A DNA stretch of 64,000 nt from Anopheles merus (taxonomy: Eukaryota > Arthropoda > Insecta > Diptera > Culicidae). The stretch is taken from NCBI RefSeq assembly GCF_017562075.2, contig NC_054082.1, positions 3,652,550 through 3,716,549 on the forward strand, given 5' to 3'. Numbering within the stretch: position 1 is the first letter of the stretch; every line of letters begins with the position of its first letter. A program made the translations under genes and the position numbers. The notes under the pieces are model-generated. The model did not search any database. It saw only the letters and a list, made by a program, of their open reading frames with translations, and was not told where the DNA came from. Positions 41,201 to 54,349 of this stretch are shown here, in pieces.

Positions 41201-44200
41201 ACAAACCAATCGAACTCTCTTGGCTCTGTGCGAGATTAATGACTTCAGAATGGACATATAATGCCACCCAACGAAGCATCCCACGTGGGGCGATGGGTTG
41301 AAGAAGGAAGCGACAGCAAGCAAAAACATACATATTCATACACCGCGCGCCGCTCGATAAACAATCCGATCGAGCAAACAAATGCAGCAAAAACACTCAC
41401 AACACACACACCGAGAGTAGTGCGGAGAATCAATCATCCGCCAATCGAACCGAGTCAGTCGGTCACCCTGGCCGGGCAAGACAAATTTGCTTCCCCCGAT
41501 GGTCCGGAGGGAGCATTGTTTAGTCATCGCATTTCGTTTGGCACACGCCCCGTCAAGCTTTTGCATGCAAACAAATCAAGATGCAAGTGAAAAATGCGTT
41601 GCGTACCACTGGCAGCAGAGCAGAAATATTTATTTATGTTTGCTGTTTCCATTCCACCTTTCCCACCCTGGGCAGGGCAGGGTTGAAAAATGTGTTTTCC
41701 GGTAAGCAGTGCAGTGCCTTTTCATTCTCCAAGAGATGTAATGGAATCGATCCCGAGAGACAAGTGTCATGTGGTGTGGAAGAACGCGAGCGTGTAGGTT
41801 TCGCGTTTCGGTGCGGAAGATTAATGATTTCACGAAGCGGCAGCTGCTTTTGCTTAGAATGAAAATTCCAAAAGTCCGTTTGCTGCACGGGAACAGAACG
41901 AAGGCAAGCAATACCCTCCAGCAGAATGTGGTTTTAAGGTTTGCCAAAAAATGTTGCATCCAGCGCATTAGGAACAAGTGTGCATATGATTGAAGGGATT
42001 TTCCCGGAAACGCAGCGGTTGTGCAGTGTCGCTGCAGCAGTGGATGAATGCTATTTGTTTTCGTTTCGCATGTTTTGCGTCCAAACAACCATCCTGGCGT
42101 GGTGTGAAATGTGAGACATTCGTTTAAAGAGAGGTGGGGCTGTGCTAGGCAGTGGCTGCTGTCCGTAAGGAAATGGCTTTGGTGCGTGACGCGAGAAAGG
42201 AAAACAAATCAATAACAGTGCGTTCACAAGGGGAGATACCATCACCGCACTGTGACACGCCGTGACATGAAAGTAAAATTTTAATGATTTTCATTCATTA
42301 CCCCTTGCGCTGTACCGTCGAACACTGTGAACTGTTCTAAGGCGATGACATGGCTGCTTAGCGTTTGATGAGCGTAGGGAAATGGGGCGACGACGGTGAT
42401 CGCGATCGTGATCAATTGCTGTTTCTTTCCCGTTTGACATTGAGTCGCCCAGAGAGGGGAGGGGGGTAGCGTTTGGGGCGTTGTTTTGAGTCTGTCGCGC
42501 GCATTATTGTAATTAACACATAAATTACCACCAGCAGGCGCAACAAATTGATCTCTTTACAACGAAACGACGCTGTGTTCCCCGTGCAACAAATTGCTGT
42601 CAGCCTAGGGCAGTAAACCCCACTGCTGCCGTGTGGAAAATCAATTCGTGCAACGGTCAATTTAAATTAACAACACCGCACCGACTGCTACCGTGTGTGC
42701 GCGATGCTTGTAACTGTAAATGGATTCGTTAATTTCCATCACAACAGCCCCCACACTCGAACGATCGCTCAGAGACATCTTGCTCGGCGCAGTTCCCAGT
42801 GAAAGCACAGCCAAGAACGCTCTAATCGATTTGCTCAAACCGCTCGATTGCATGCACGGTAGACAGAGGGCACAAACATAGGCGCAAACCAGCTCTAAAA
42901 TTCAATTTCCAAACTCCATTGAGTGTCGAAAATTTAATCGCCCGATTTTATCCTGCTCAAGCACGCTGGGAAGGCTTTTGCAGTGAGCAGCAGTGAGAGG
43001 GAGCAACAGCAGGAAGGGCAAGGGTTAGGTGGCAAAGGGTTCGAAAACTTACACCGTCACTGTCAAAATTTCCGAGTTGTTCAGAATCAAGAAATCATCG
43101 TTAGCTGCTGCTGGGATGCTGCGTCACGCTGTTCCACCGGGAGTCTGAGGAAAGCGAGCCCGCTTTCCATCCCGCAGGCAAACGGCGAGCGCGCCAACAC
43201 CTGTGTACGAGGCTGGAGGCAGTTTTGGCACTTCGACCCTCGAAGCTCACTGGTTTCATTTTAGGGATGCCTTTTGTGTGTCTAATCCCCTCCCCCGGCA
43301 GCCATTCAACGCTCAAACGTTCTGAATCGAAAATCTTATTTTCGAGTTTTCTGCTCCCTTTTTCCCGCAGTGCGGGCAGCTCGGGAGTGGAAAACATGCT
43401 TATGTCATGTTATAATTTTCTTTTAAATTACCTCTCATACACACACAAACGCATCGAGAATAAATTCAGCTTCAGTTTTGTTAATATTTCAATTTTTGCT
43501 CCACTGCATATGATTACACACGAACACACACACCCCTCTGAGGGGCAGCTTAAACAAGTGGCACGTGTCGTGAGTCAGCGTCAGCAGCAAGCACACCGGT
43601 TTATGTGGCTCGAATGGTTGAGATGGCGAGCGACTGCGGCTCCAATACTTGCCCCTCACTCTAGCGCTACTTTCATCGAGCAAACACAAATGGACACGGC
43701 GCATCCGACGCAATCTAGTTGCTGTTGTTCTTGGACATACATCTTGCGAGCTATCGTACCTTTCTTCGCTTCCCTGCTACCCTTCTCACCGGTCATCTTC
43801 CACAAACTGTTGGCCCTCGCCGTCGATACGGTGACTCATCCCTTGTCAAGTCGCGGGCGCGTGCATCCAGCCCGTGCACTCCACGATCGGCCTATACAAG
43901 ATCGTTCGATTTTGTTTCCGTCTGCTCTGGCACCTATATGCGATCGAGCTTATTTTTTTCCCACCAACAAGCAACTAACACTACAAACTGCTGCCCTGGA
44001 AAGAATCGGTCATGCATCGCGGCTTACTGCGTCGTTCTGCAGCGCAATCTGGAGCTGGAGGAGCTTTAGTTTTTTATTACTCATCAGCTCGTTCGATTCA
44101 TTGTGCGGGGTGAATTTGCACTGCCCTACAAGAATGCAATGCATTTTCCGATGTGTTCAATCTCTGAGGGAACACAGCTTTTCCCCTGATTGAATATTGC

Positions 44201-47200
44201 AATAAAGAGAAGATGAGAAAAAAACAAAATAACTTGTAAGTCAATATTTTTTATGGCAGCTTGGGTCATAACATGTGTTCTCCTTGGAGCACCGTCAGTG
44301 TCCGTCAAAGACACGCCCAAACACATCCAGAGCTCACCTGAAAACCTTTCCATCGTTTCCCACGACGACGACAGTGGCAGTGGCAATACGCCCAACAAAC
44401 GATACGTTTGTTGCACCGTCCTGTCGGCCGGGAATCGTAAAGGTGCAGCGTTTGCATCCCGAGCTCTCTTGACCTTGCGTTTGCATCCCGAGTTTGCGAT
44501 GAAGCATGAAATTAGCACCACCGAACACCGTGATGGAAGGCAGCACTCGGGAAAGTACCGATCACTGGTTGCACCTATTAAATACTTGTGCCTATGAGAT
44601 TGTAGCTACCACCTTTTCCCGTCTGTGCTGTTGGTCGAATTTGGAACCCATTTTCCAGGGGCCACACACCACTGATCCAGCGTACCCTTTGTGCTACTTT
44701 ACAGCGAGGCACAGTGGAATGGCAGTACGTTGTGGCTCTGCATTTAGCGTACAGCACAGTGCGAGCTCAGCAGCTGAAAGCTTATTAACGCCCCTGCACA
44801 CACATTCCTGTAGCGGTGAGCACAGATGAGAACGATTCCATTCCTGCGCCCATATTTGAACCGGTTTAATGGTTAAGCTCCAGCAAGTGACTCTTCCCCC
44901 GAAGCGCTCCAACACCACCACCTCGCGCGGTAGCTAATGCGCGTCGCTTTCAACCTTCACGCATCTGTGCACTTGCACTTGCACTTGAAACTGTTACTGC
45001 CGCCGCCGGTCGGAGAAATGCATGTGTGTGCACTGCACTAGAGTCACCCACGATCCGGGGTGTCGTTCAACGGCCAATGGAGGCACATGTCAATGCAATT
45101 GTGTGCTTATCTTCTACCCTGCTTGCAGCACCTTGCACCTTTGGGCGAGCATTCGCAAGCGGCGCTAATTAAAACGCACTCACCGGTGCGATGCATGCCC
45201 CCGGTGCAAAGGTGGAGGATTTCTGCGGAAAAACGTAAGAACGCTGCTGTGCCGGGGCAGGGTTCTACCGCTGCTCGAACGGGTTACGGTTATCTTAATT
45301 AATTTCGTTGCGCCGCGCGGGAGGATGTGTTAATGATCGGTCGGCCGTAAAAGGGAATTCTTTTGTCCGCAGATCGTTAGGAAAAGCGCTTTACTCTTGA
45401 TTTGCAACAAATGCTAGCAGTAAAGCGACACTTTATGCAACGACTTGTTTCCTTTTTGAACACGGTGGTTTGAGCCATTATTCTCTGTAAAACCACGATT
45501 GAATGTTTAGACACTACAGACGTCAGCACAGTACAGAACGGTGGCAAGCTTCGTTCCACCTGAGTACGGGAATTACGCGAACAAACAAAGGATCAATCAG
45601 TCGTACGCTAATCCTCCAGTCCATCCAGCCAGCCGTGTTTGGGCAGTTGCTGGCTGAAAATCGCATGACAGCTTCCCTTTGCCGGGCACGGGCTCTAAGC
45701 TACTGCGGACAGTTTTGACGAGTGATTAGTGCGGATTTCCTCCCCCGGGACGACAGAAGCCACACGAGCGGCAGTGAAAAAATCGGGCTTCCGTACATCG
45801 GCCTAGCGCGCCGGTTTTGCTTCCGCATTTCCATAGCCATCGACGGTACGGCGACGGTGTGTCTAATCCTTCGCGTAGCTGCTGGTTCTAAATCGAGCCT
45901 CAAACCCTGCCGACGCCACCGTTGCGTTGATATGGCGTGCGCTAGTGATTCCCTTAAGTGGCCAAACATGCCAAGCACCACAAACAACATCGAACATAAC
46001 CGAACGGCGATCGAACTTGACATTGACAACTCTTTCTATGCTGCTTCTGTGGTGGAATGGTGGCCTCCGGCTCCCAGGCGACATCGTTCGCATGGGAGTT
46101 TGCTCCGCCTTGAAGATCAATCAGTCGGGTGCATCCTTAAATGGCGCCGAGTGCAGTTGGTTTTTGCGACACTTGCAATCGGCGCTGCACGCCGCTTATC
46201 GATTGGTATCGTTGGCGGTGTAAAAACTGTTTTAATTAGCCAAGCAGCCCGGTTCGCTTCCGTTCGAGTGAGACGGACCGAAAAAGGGGTTTCGAGTGAA
46301 CGTCCCTTTCAAGACTTTCCGCGCGCCGACCTTTTGTGCTGGTGCTTGTGACCTGCTGTGAACTGTGGCCGAGCGTTGGACCGCTGCACCGTGACAAATT
46401 TGGAGGTTCATTAGCGGATCGATGTTTACAGTAGCGAGGTAGCTTTGCACGACAGGTAATGGCGCTACCGGAACAGGATGAATCATGCAAGTCAGTGCGA
46501 CAGACGGTCAATGGCATCGTCAACACGAGCAAATTGTTTTTATTCTTGTTTGATAATTCAATGAACTCATCATGAAATCAATGTCTGATGCTTGGAATCT
46601 TTCAAACAAGAAATTGAATTTCTAGCCTCATAGGCTTGTTCAAATGATAAAGCATTTAATGCTAGATTCTTACCACAGACAACCCTTCTACTGCATCGAT
46701 TGACATACCCAAGTCCGCTAGTCTTTAAACAGGACAACGGCCAGACGGCAAGAAGCGTGCGTGGTGCCCAGTGGGGAGTAAATATGATTCACCCGTTTTG
46801 GGAAATGCACTGCATGCGGTACTTGCATCAATTATTTACAGTTGCAAGCACGTAGCAACAACCGCACACACACACACACGGTACATCAACCTCACACCTC
46901 GGTGTCCGATGCCGACGCGTAAGAACAAACGAACCTCCAGCCGGCCAGTCGGAAGAGGGAAACGCAATCTTCGAGCGCTTCCTGTTCGCCGTGGCGTCGG
47001 TTCGTCTACGATGGCGTTCGAGCAAGCAGCTGGTTTGAAGCGCCAATGGTGTGAAGAGGACTGGTGCGCTGGTTTGCATTTAGCGACATGTTAATTATCT
47101 AATTAATTGCCACCTTATCCCGCGCCTAAACGCAAACTGAAGTGATAAGCGGACCTGCGGACCAGCGGAGCCGAGTCCTTGCCGAATTTGCAAATGGATG

Positions 47201-48200
47201 TGAAAATGTGTCCAGCCACACATGCGGCGGATGGTTAGGTGTAAATCATATCTTATGAGCTTCCCTGCTTCTTCCACCGACCATCACCACGCCCTCGCGA
47301 CCTCGTTAATCGGTATTGTAATGCAGTTTGAGGTGAATTATGACGCTGTGAGTAACGGATCGATTAGCAAATGAAGTCCGCTCGGCTGGAAACGCGAGCA
47401 CACAGCAATACACAAAAGCTCGACAACGCACACACGGGACGGGCCCCGAGCATAAGCGGAAGAACCGTAGCGGAAGGGCCAGGAAATGACAATTTAAACG
47501 GTGCATGATCTATGACCGAAGCGCGACCGGGCCGAATCGCGATGGCAATCAAACCCGCACCAATACATGGGTAAATACGTGTGCGTGTGTGTGTGCGTTT
47601 GTATGAGAATATATGACTCACAACGATCCATTCGCGGTTTGCCACCTGAACCGCTGCAACCCAGCGCCCCTCTCCTGCTAGCGGTGGCCAGCTGGAAATA
47701 ACACTTGCCCGTTCGTTGGTTCCGCTCCGTGTTTCTTTGTTGCACCGCGAGTGTGTGTGTGTGTGTTTTATTATTTTTTTCAAACGCTTCGCTTTTATCT
47801 TCATTGGTGCAGCAGCTCCGGTGTAGCTATTTTTCCGCTCAAGTAAGCTCGAACTCGGAACCACTTTGGGCCCGTTTACCGTGCTGCAAAGTTAATCGTG
47901 AGCCCAACCACAAAGCAATCGATTCCGATTCCTTTTCTAACACCTCCCCGGATTTCGATACAGCTGGGGGGGTTGATTGGGTGGGCTAATAGTGCGGTGT
48001 CCTGTGTTGCAATGGATAAACTGCACTGTTGGCCGCAGTGAGGAATGGGTGGGTGGGTTAGAACACCGAAAAAGAGTTTTTTTTTTATAAATGCTGTTGA
48101 ATAATGGTTGCGGTAGAATTGGTTGTTTTGCTTGCCTGGGCGTTTGCGGTGTTTGATATTTATGAGCTGCTGGTGGAACGCATATTTAATAGACAGCATT
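38270..48200 (+). other. First intron of the second gene, proximal part
   Basis: Begins with GTAAGTGT. No further exon is convincing. A 322-codon + frame (43225-44193) of Ser/Leu/Arg-rich sequence and a 209-codon frame (45722-46351) look like chance runs in stop-poor DNA. Short CA repeats occur near 41400 and 46864. Phase-compatible but poorly supported acceptors exist, for example one ending at 40364. Confidence 0.6.
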
Positions 48201-51200
48201 TTGTAAAACGGGAGAATATTAGCTTTTTGTTGTTTTGAAATATGGCTATAAAAATATATTGTGATTTAGAAATGAATTAAAACCATAAAGAACAGCATCT
48301 CTTTAGAACTACGATTTGATTATTAGCCGCGAATAGGTTAACAACCATTATTGAAGAAACGAATCGCCATCACTATTTAAATGCAAAAGCCTTGCAAACC
48401 GATTTCCATCTCTCAAGATCCATAAACCTTAATCGAACGTTGTTACCATGGTGCAGCTTCAGTCTGATGGATGCGTTTCGAATTGTAATCTATGCAAACG
48501 GTAGATTTATTAAACATCTACAAGCATAAACATCTTACTGCCGTGGCAGAGTTCGATGGAATCGATCGATTTTGCGTGCTTAATCGCCTGCCTAACAGAA
48601 CTGGGTGCGGAAATGTATTTTATTTTTGCTATCGAACATATTTGTTCTCGCATCGCCCCGTTGTAGGACGATCCAACCTGTGCTAATCGCTTTTTATACG
48701 TAGCGGTCAGCAACTACCACTCAAGCATATGATTGGTTATGGTTTAAGCATGGGCACGGGATGAAGCGAATCGAATTGAATGCTTCGGTCGTAGAGGGTA
48801 TCGAAGATGTTATCGTATTGTAATAGCACACAGGAGGAACGAAGCTAAAGAAAGCAACGGGTTTGGCACGAGCTAAGAAATCAAAGATCGCTATCGGTCT
48901 GGTGAATCATAGTTGGGTGAAAAAAAAATCTGAAAGAAAAGATGAACAATCAATGCATTCGACGCATAGTAGTAGTTGGCGAGTTCATTTAAAGTTCTTA
49001 ATGGGCAAGAGCTCTACCGATGATTTATTTTCTACAGCAAAGCGTTCTGCAACCTGTCACAAAAAGACAATCCGTTCGATGCATTGGCGCGATGGTGTTA
49101 CGGAGAAAAATATTATAAATTCAAGCAAGCGACGAACCCCTCTCCCCCGGTGCCATTGGATTCGTCCGACCGCAACACCAGTAGCTCGATTTATGTTAAA
49201 ACATGTTTATTGCTCGTTTTTTTTTTTTGTGTGCTCTTCTCCCTTTTGGGCTTTTTCCACCGTTCCTCACGCGTGCCCAGCGGGGGTGATGAAGGTTTGG
49301 CCGGGCTCGTCCGTCCAGGGCCCCTTCTCCCTTCGATTTCATCACTCCAAATGCGGCCCTGTCTGTCTGGCGATTTATCTTGTTCATTGCTTATTTTGCT
49401 ACGCTCGCTCGGTACACCCCAACCGATGCGGCCGGGCTGGAGATCTTTCACCTGAAGCATCTTCTCCCTCCCCCCACCCGGGTAACACGCGTATCGAATC
49501 ATCGCCGGACGGATTTGTTCTTGTGTTGCCGTGCCGGGCGCTGCAAGCAGCGCAAATCTTCCATCATTTTTTATGCTTTCCGAAAGCGCAAAACGGTAGC
49601 CAATATCATGACCGGTAAGCTACGGAGGTCCACCGAAAACGGGAAGAAAAGGTCGAGATTGTGGTGGAGCCGCGTTCCATTCTGTCTGTCCACCCCGCGA
49701 GTTAAACGACGCTGCAGACGAAGACGATTATCAAGCGTCGTGGATGGATAATCATCGCCCAATGCTTTAGCCATCGTAGAGCCGCGAGGGAACGGAATCG
49801 AAGAGATGGATTGGATACGCCGCGGCTAGGGAAGCGGACCAGATGCTGGGCACAAAAGACGTGCTGTTTCGAACGCGCAGAAGGAAGTTGCAGAAGTCGA
49901 TCGATGCTACTGTTGATGCTACTGAGCAGTTTATTTCTTCTTCTCTTTCGTCCATCGGTTCACTCTCGCGTTATCCTCCGCGTTTCGGGAGGGCATAATG
50001 ATTCATGCTGCGAACATGACGCTCGTTGGGTAGGCTCGTCCGTGATGAAGCCTGCCGAACGAACGTCATTAGTGGTGAAGCGAGCATGAAATTGAATTCT
50101 GCGAACCCATGCGTTTGGGGCTGGCTTCCCTATTTTTTTTCTCTTTTGGGTGGATCCAGAAAACCATATCGATAGCTCGACAAGACATGAACACTAACAG
50201 CAGCCGTCTTTGTAGCACATGCAAAAGGGAACCGAGGAGTAAATCATACCATATCTGCTTTCATCACGCACATCGAAGGTTCAATCACTGTGCAGAAGAA
50301 GAATCCAATAATGGTCCAGAACAGATGGTATGGATATTATAGATGTTTCTGTGCGGCGTATGTTACGGATTGAATGCAAAATTTGGAACGAAAAAGGCCC
50401 ACTTTCAGGTAGCTCAGACAGTAGACGGTATGAATTGCATCTGGAAGGGCGTGTAGAAGTAGCACGTGCCGTTGATATAAAACGATTGGATTGGATATGA
50501 TATGATCAGACTTTGAGGCTGTTGCTGAGGTTCAATTTACGATGTTGCATCCTCAAAGGTAGCATCTTAATAATTTCGTTTTATTAACTTTTAATGATTA
50601 TGGATTTGTACGTCAAAAAGCCTCTCCCGTAGTCTCTATTAGTCACTCATCATAGATTCCTCTGGCGTGAATAAACAAACAGCAGTACCAGAGCAATGTG
50701 TCATGCGGGAAACAGGTTCTCTAGGTTCGCCGGTGCGTTGGTCTCTTTAAACGCAAAGACCCCTTAAGGTGTGACTCATGCGCAAAGTGCAAACAGACGC
50801 ATCGTGGCAGAGAAACATGAGGGAAAGCAGGGAACGAGAGAAGTAGAAAGGAAGCGCAAAAAAAGAACACAACATGTTAATCCCACTCCAGGTTAGTGAG
50901 GTAGGTTAGTGACCACACTGGTGCAGCGCTGGTTCGGGTGGATCCTCTATCGTGCGCTGCTGACACGCCGCTGCCACGATGATGGCTAATGTTTCGCATC
51001 GCTAACTTTACACTGCAAATTACGGCGCTATTATATGTGCGCATATGAGTTGAGGCAGATCAGTGATGTTGAATAAATATACGGGACAATGTGGATTGTG
51101 CATTAATCCCGCGTGTCAATGAAAAGAGCTCACCCGTATCGTGTAGCGCACCCCGTTTAGGTTTATTAGCTTAGTGAGGGTGCGACCTTAATACGGTGCT

Positions 51201-54200
51201 GATCAAGTACAGACGATCAAGAGTAAATTCGTGATTTCCAGCGATCCGTGATTACAAATCCTAGAACTCGATCGAACGCGGAAATTGCGAATCCTTGAGC
51301 GTCGTCCGAGTAGACCGCGCACCAAAAACGGCAATCGCCCAGGGTCGGCTGAGGCAATCCTTTTAAAGGATCATTAAAAAGTATGCCCTTTCTTGGTCGC
51401 TAGTGCGCCTGCTGTAGATAATAATTAAAGTGAAAATATCCTTCGCCGTCGGCGGTCTGGGCCCGTCCGGTCATGCACCTGGGGGACGGATTTTCCTCAT
51501 GGCAACGGAAGCGTCTCAAAGCGTAAAATCATCCCCTACTGGGGGGGTGTGAAGAGAATTTTCCGAGAACGAAGCTACGACTCCACCGTTCTGACCGCAC
51601 ACTTTCGATTATTTAATTACACCATCCACCAACGGCCGGGCGGGGAACGTCGCCTTTTTTTGTTGTTTCAACGATGTGTCCCAAGCTGGTCATTAAATTA
51701 ACTAAGAAAACGTTTCTGTTCCACCTTGCCCCGTCCATCTTGGCCTTTCTCTTCCTGTTTCCGTCGGTCATAATTGTGCGGGGCCGATCTTCTTACTTGC
51801 TTCATCCGCTCGTTTCGCGCTTGGGAAGAAGTGCTCCGAATTAAATGTTCGTTTCGCGTGCTTTGACGACTTTCGTTGCGTCGCCAAGTGCATCGACCGG
51901 TTGCAGCAGGGTGCCGTCGGTGTGGAGAAACAGAAGGCTGTTGAGCGGATTTTCTTTGGCTACTTTTGTACTTGCGCTTCGCCCCGGCATGAGTGAAATG
52001 AGGTGCGATTAGTTGGCAGAGATGAGAATCGCCTTTTAATATAATTTGCTCCGTGGTCTCGTGGGCAATGGAAGAGGGTGCGTTTTTTTTCTTCAAACGA
52101 GCCTCGTAATAGATTGTGCTTACGAACTGTTGAGTAATTGTTGATTCAGCAGAGCGTCGGTTAGAGAGAAAGAAATGCTTTCCCGGGAATATAATTTATT
52201 ATTCATGCTTCGTCTCTGGCAGGCAGGTTTAAATTTTTGTAGGGCTTTCTGCCTCTCGCACAGTAAAGATCTATGTCGAGAAATTGATACCGGCAGTTTC
52301 ACGGGCACACGGACACGAGTTGATGAGTGATGGTTTCGATGGCACCTTGATTTGCTTTACAATGCCCCGGGCCATGATCCTTTGCTCACGGTTCACCCGA
52401 AATTGAACGCTATGATGACACGTTTACATCACCTTTAACCCGACGCCCTAGCAGAGGAGGGGCAATCTGAACCATATCAAATGATTTTCTAGATACGTGT
52501 GTAGGTTCTCTTTCTCGCTGGCAAGGCCGGTACACTGAGGAGAGACGTATTGAGTTGCTTTCTTTTCCAATGATTCATGGACGACAACTCCAAAGCAAGG
52601 AAGGTACTCTACCAGCACCCAGAGCGACAGTAAAGTATCATCATTATGTCCTGGGAAAGGAAACAAAACCCTATCGTGCAACACGCCAAGACCGAATCCT
52701 TCCGCCCCAAACATCGGCACGACAGGCCAAGGCTCGATAGAAGAATCGAAAAAAACGATTCAGGCGAAGAAAGCTCATCAAATGTAATCAAGTCTAATGT
52801 AATTGTACACCGGCTCTATTGCAAGGCACGGATGCGAGTCCTCGGGGGACGATGGCGGGAAAAATGTGTAACGTAAAACAAGCACATCCTCCTCATTTCC
52901 ATACGGTTCGGGCTGTTCGGGGCATGCGGGTTTTGAAGACAAATTGATACTTCGGGGTTGTAAGGAGGGATCGTATGGCTTCCGTGAGGTGGAACTGGAA
53001 CAGTGATAGGGTTGTGATTTAGGGGGTACCCACCAGCTTAACATAAACATTTGACGTTTCAAAAGCATCACTTGTCGGGGGTTTGGGCTCGGGGAAAAGA
53101 AAGCAAGAAGTGACCCAGGTTGAAGCAAAGCGCACATAAAAAAGTTGTTTGATTTGTGCTCGATCTGATGCTACATTTTGATTTCTTCTTATCGTCTTCT
53201 AGCATTTAAAGGGAATTGATCGACATAAAAGTATACTGTTGTACGGATTTAAATCAATAGTTCATATAAAAAATCATTCTCTTGACACTACTAAAACGAT
53301 TAAATAGCTTCAATTAATTGCAATGCCGTTGAGTGGGGCATTAAAAGGGAAATAATGTAACCCCCTTTTAATTGTGATGATTGCTCTCACAAATCATAAA
53401 GCATACTTTTCATAACTTCCCATCCATCTTTAATCGCCCCGTTTCAATATCGTAACATAAAACCATTGCGTGCTATCAAGTTCTTCTGATACCGAGCCGC
53501 ACAGAAAAGAACGTAAGCCTTTCCGGCGGCCATCGACAACAGGTACGAACCTGCTGAAACTTGTTCGCCTGCGGGCTGTTGGCTTTTGGTCGAGACCCTT
53601 ACAACGAAGGTACGAACGAACAAGAAGCATAATCACCCTCCTCCCCACTCAGCGCCCCGTACCAGCGTACCCTTCTCTTACTCAAATGAAGCAGAAATCA
53701 TAACCCTCGAGAACATCTTTTGCGTGATCTTTTCGACGTACGCAGCAAAGTAGTGGTGGAGCCGCTTGGGCACAAATTTCACGTCCAAGACAGTGGTGGT
53801 GGTGCCGCTGCTTCAAGATGCTTATCTCCGACCAACGCACATCTCGGTGATGCATTTTGGATGGATGGACTGTTTTTCGACGCCCGCTTTCTTCCACATT
53901 TAATCGACACTTCCACGAATGCATTAACAACTTGACTTTGTTATCATTGCTACTGTACCGTACTGTGTATGGATGTGTGTGAGAAGGCACCTAAGAAAGG
54001 CACTCACAGTGTACTTTCTGTACCCTTTTTTGATACCCATAAACCTCTTGTGGGGATTTTTTTTTGGGTCTCCTACTGGAAACAATCCGTACGAAATATG
54101 TTTCCTTCGGTCCGTGCTATGTTTGCATTTTGCTTCTTCCATACAGATCCTCCCATAAAACGAACAGCAAGGGAAAGGCAGAGGCAGAGAACGGAATGAC

Positions 54201-54325
54201 AGTGGAGGAAAGCATAAAAAGGCAAACCTCAGCAAACGGGTGTAAAGTGAACGATAGTAACATTTTAATTCGTCATTTGAATAAATAAAGACGTGCTCCG
54301 CTCGGTTCGCCATATCGGGCTTCAA

Positions 54326-54349
54326 ACACACACACACACGCGCGCGCGC
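54326..54349. repeat. (AC)n(GC)n alternating tract
   Basis: Twenty-four alternating bases, AC then GC repeats; Z-DNA-prone and very like 31858-31880. Confidence 0.85.
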
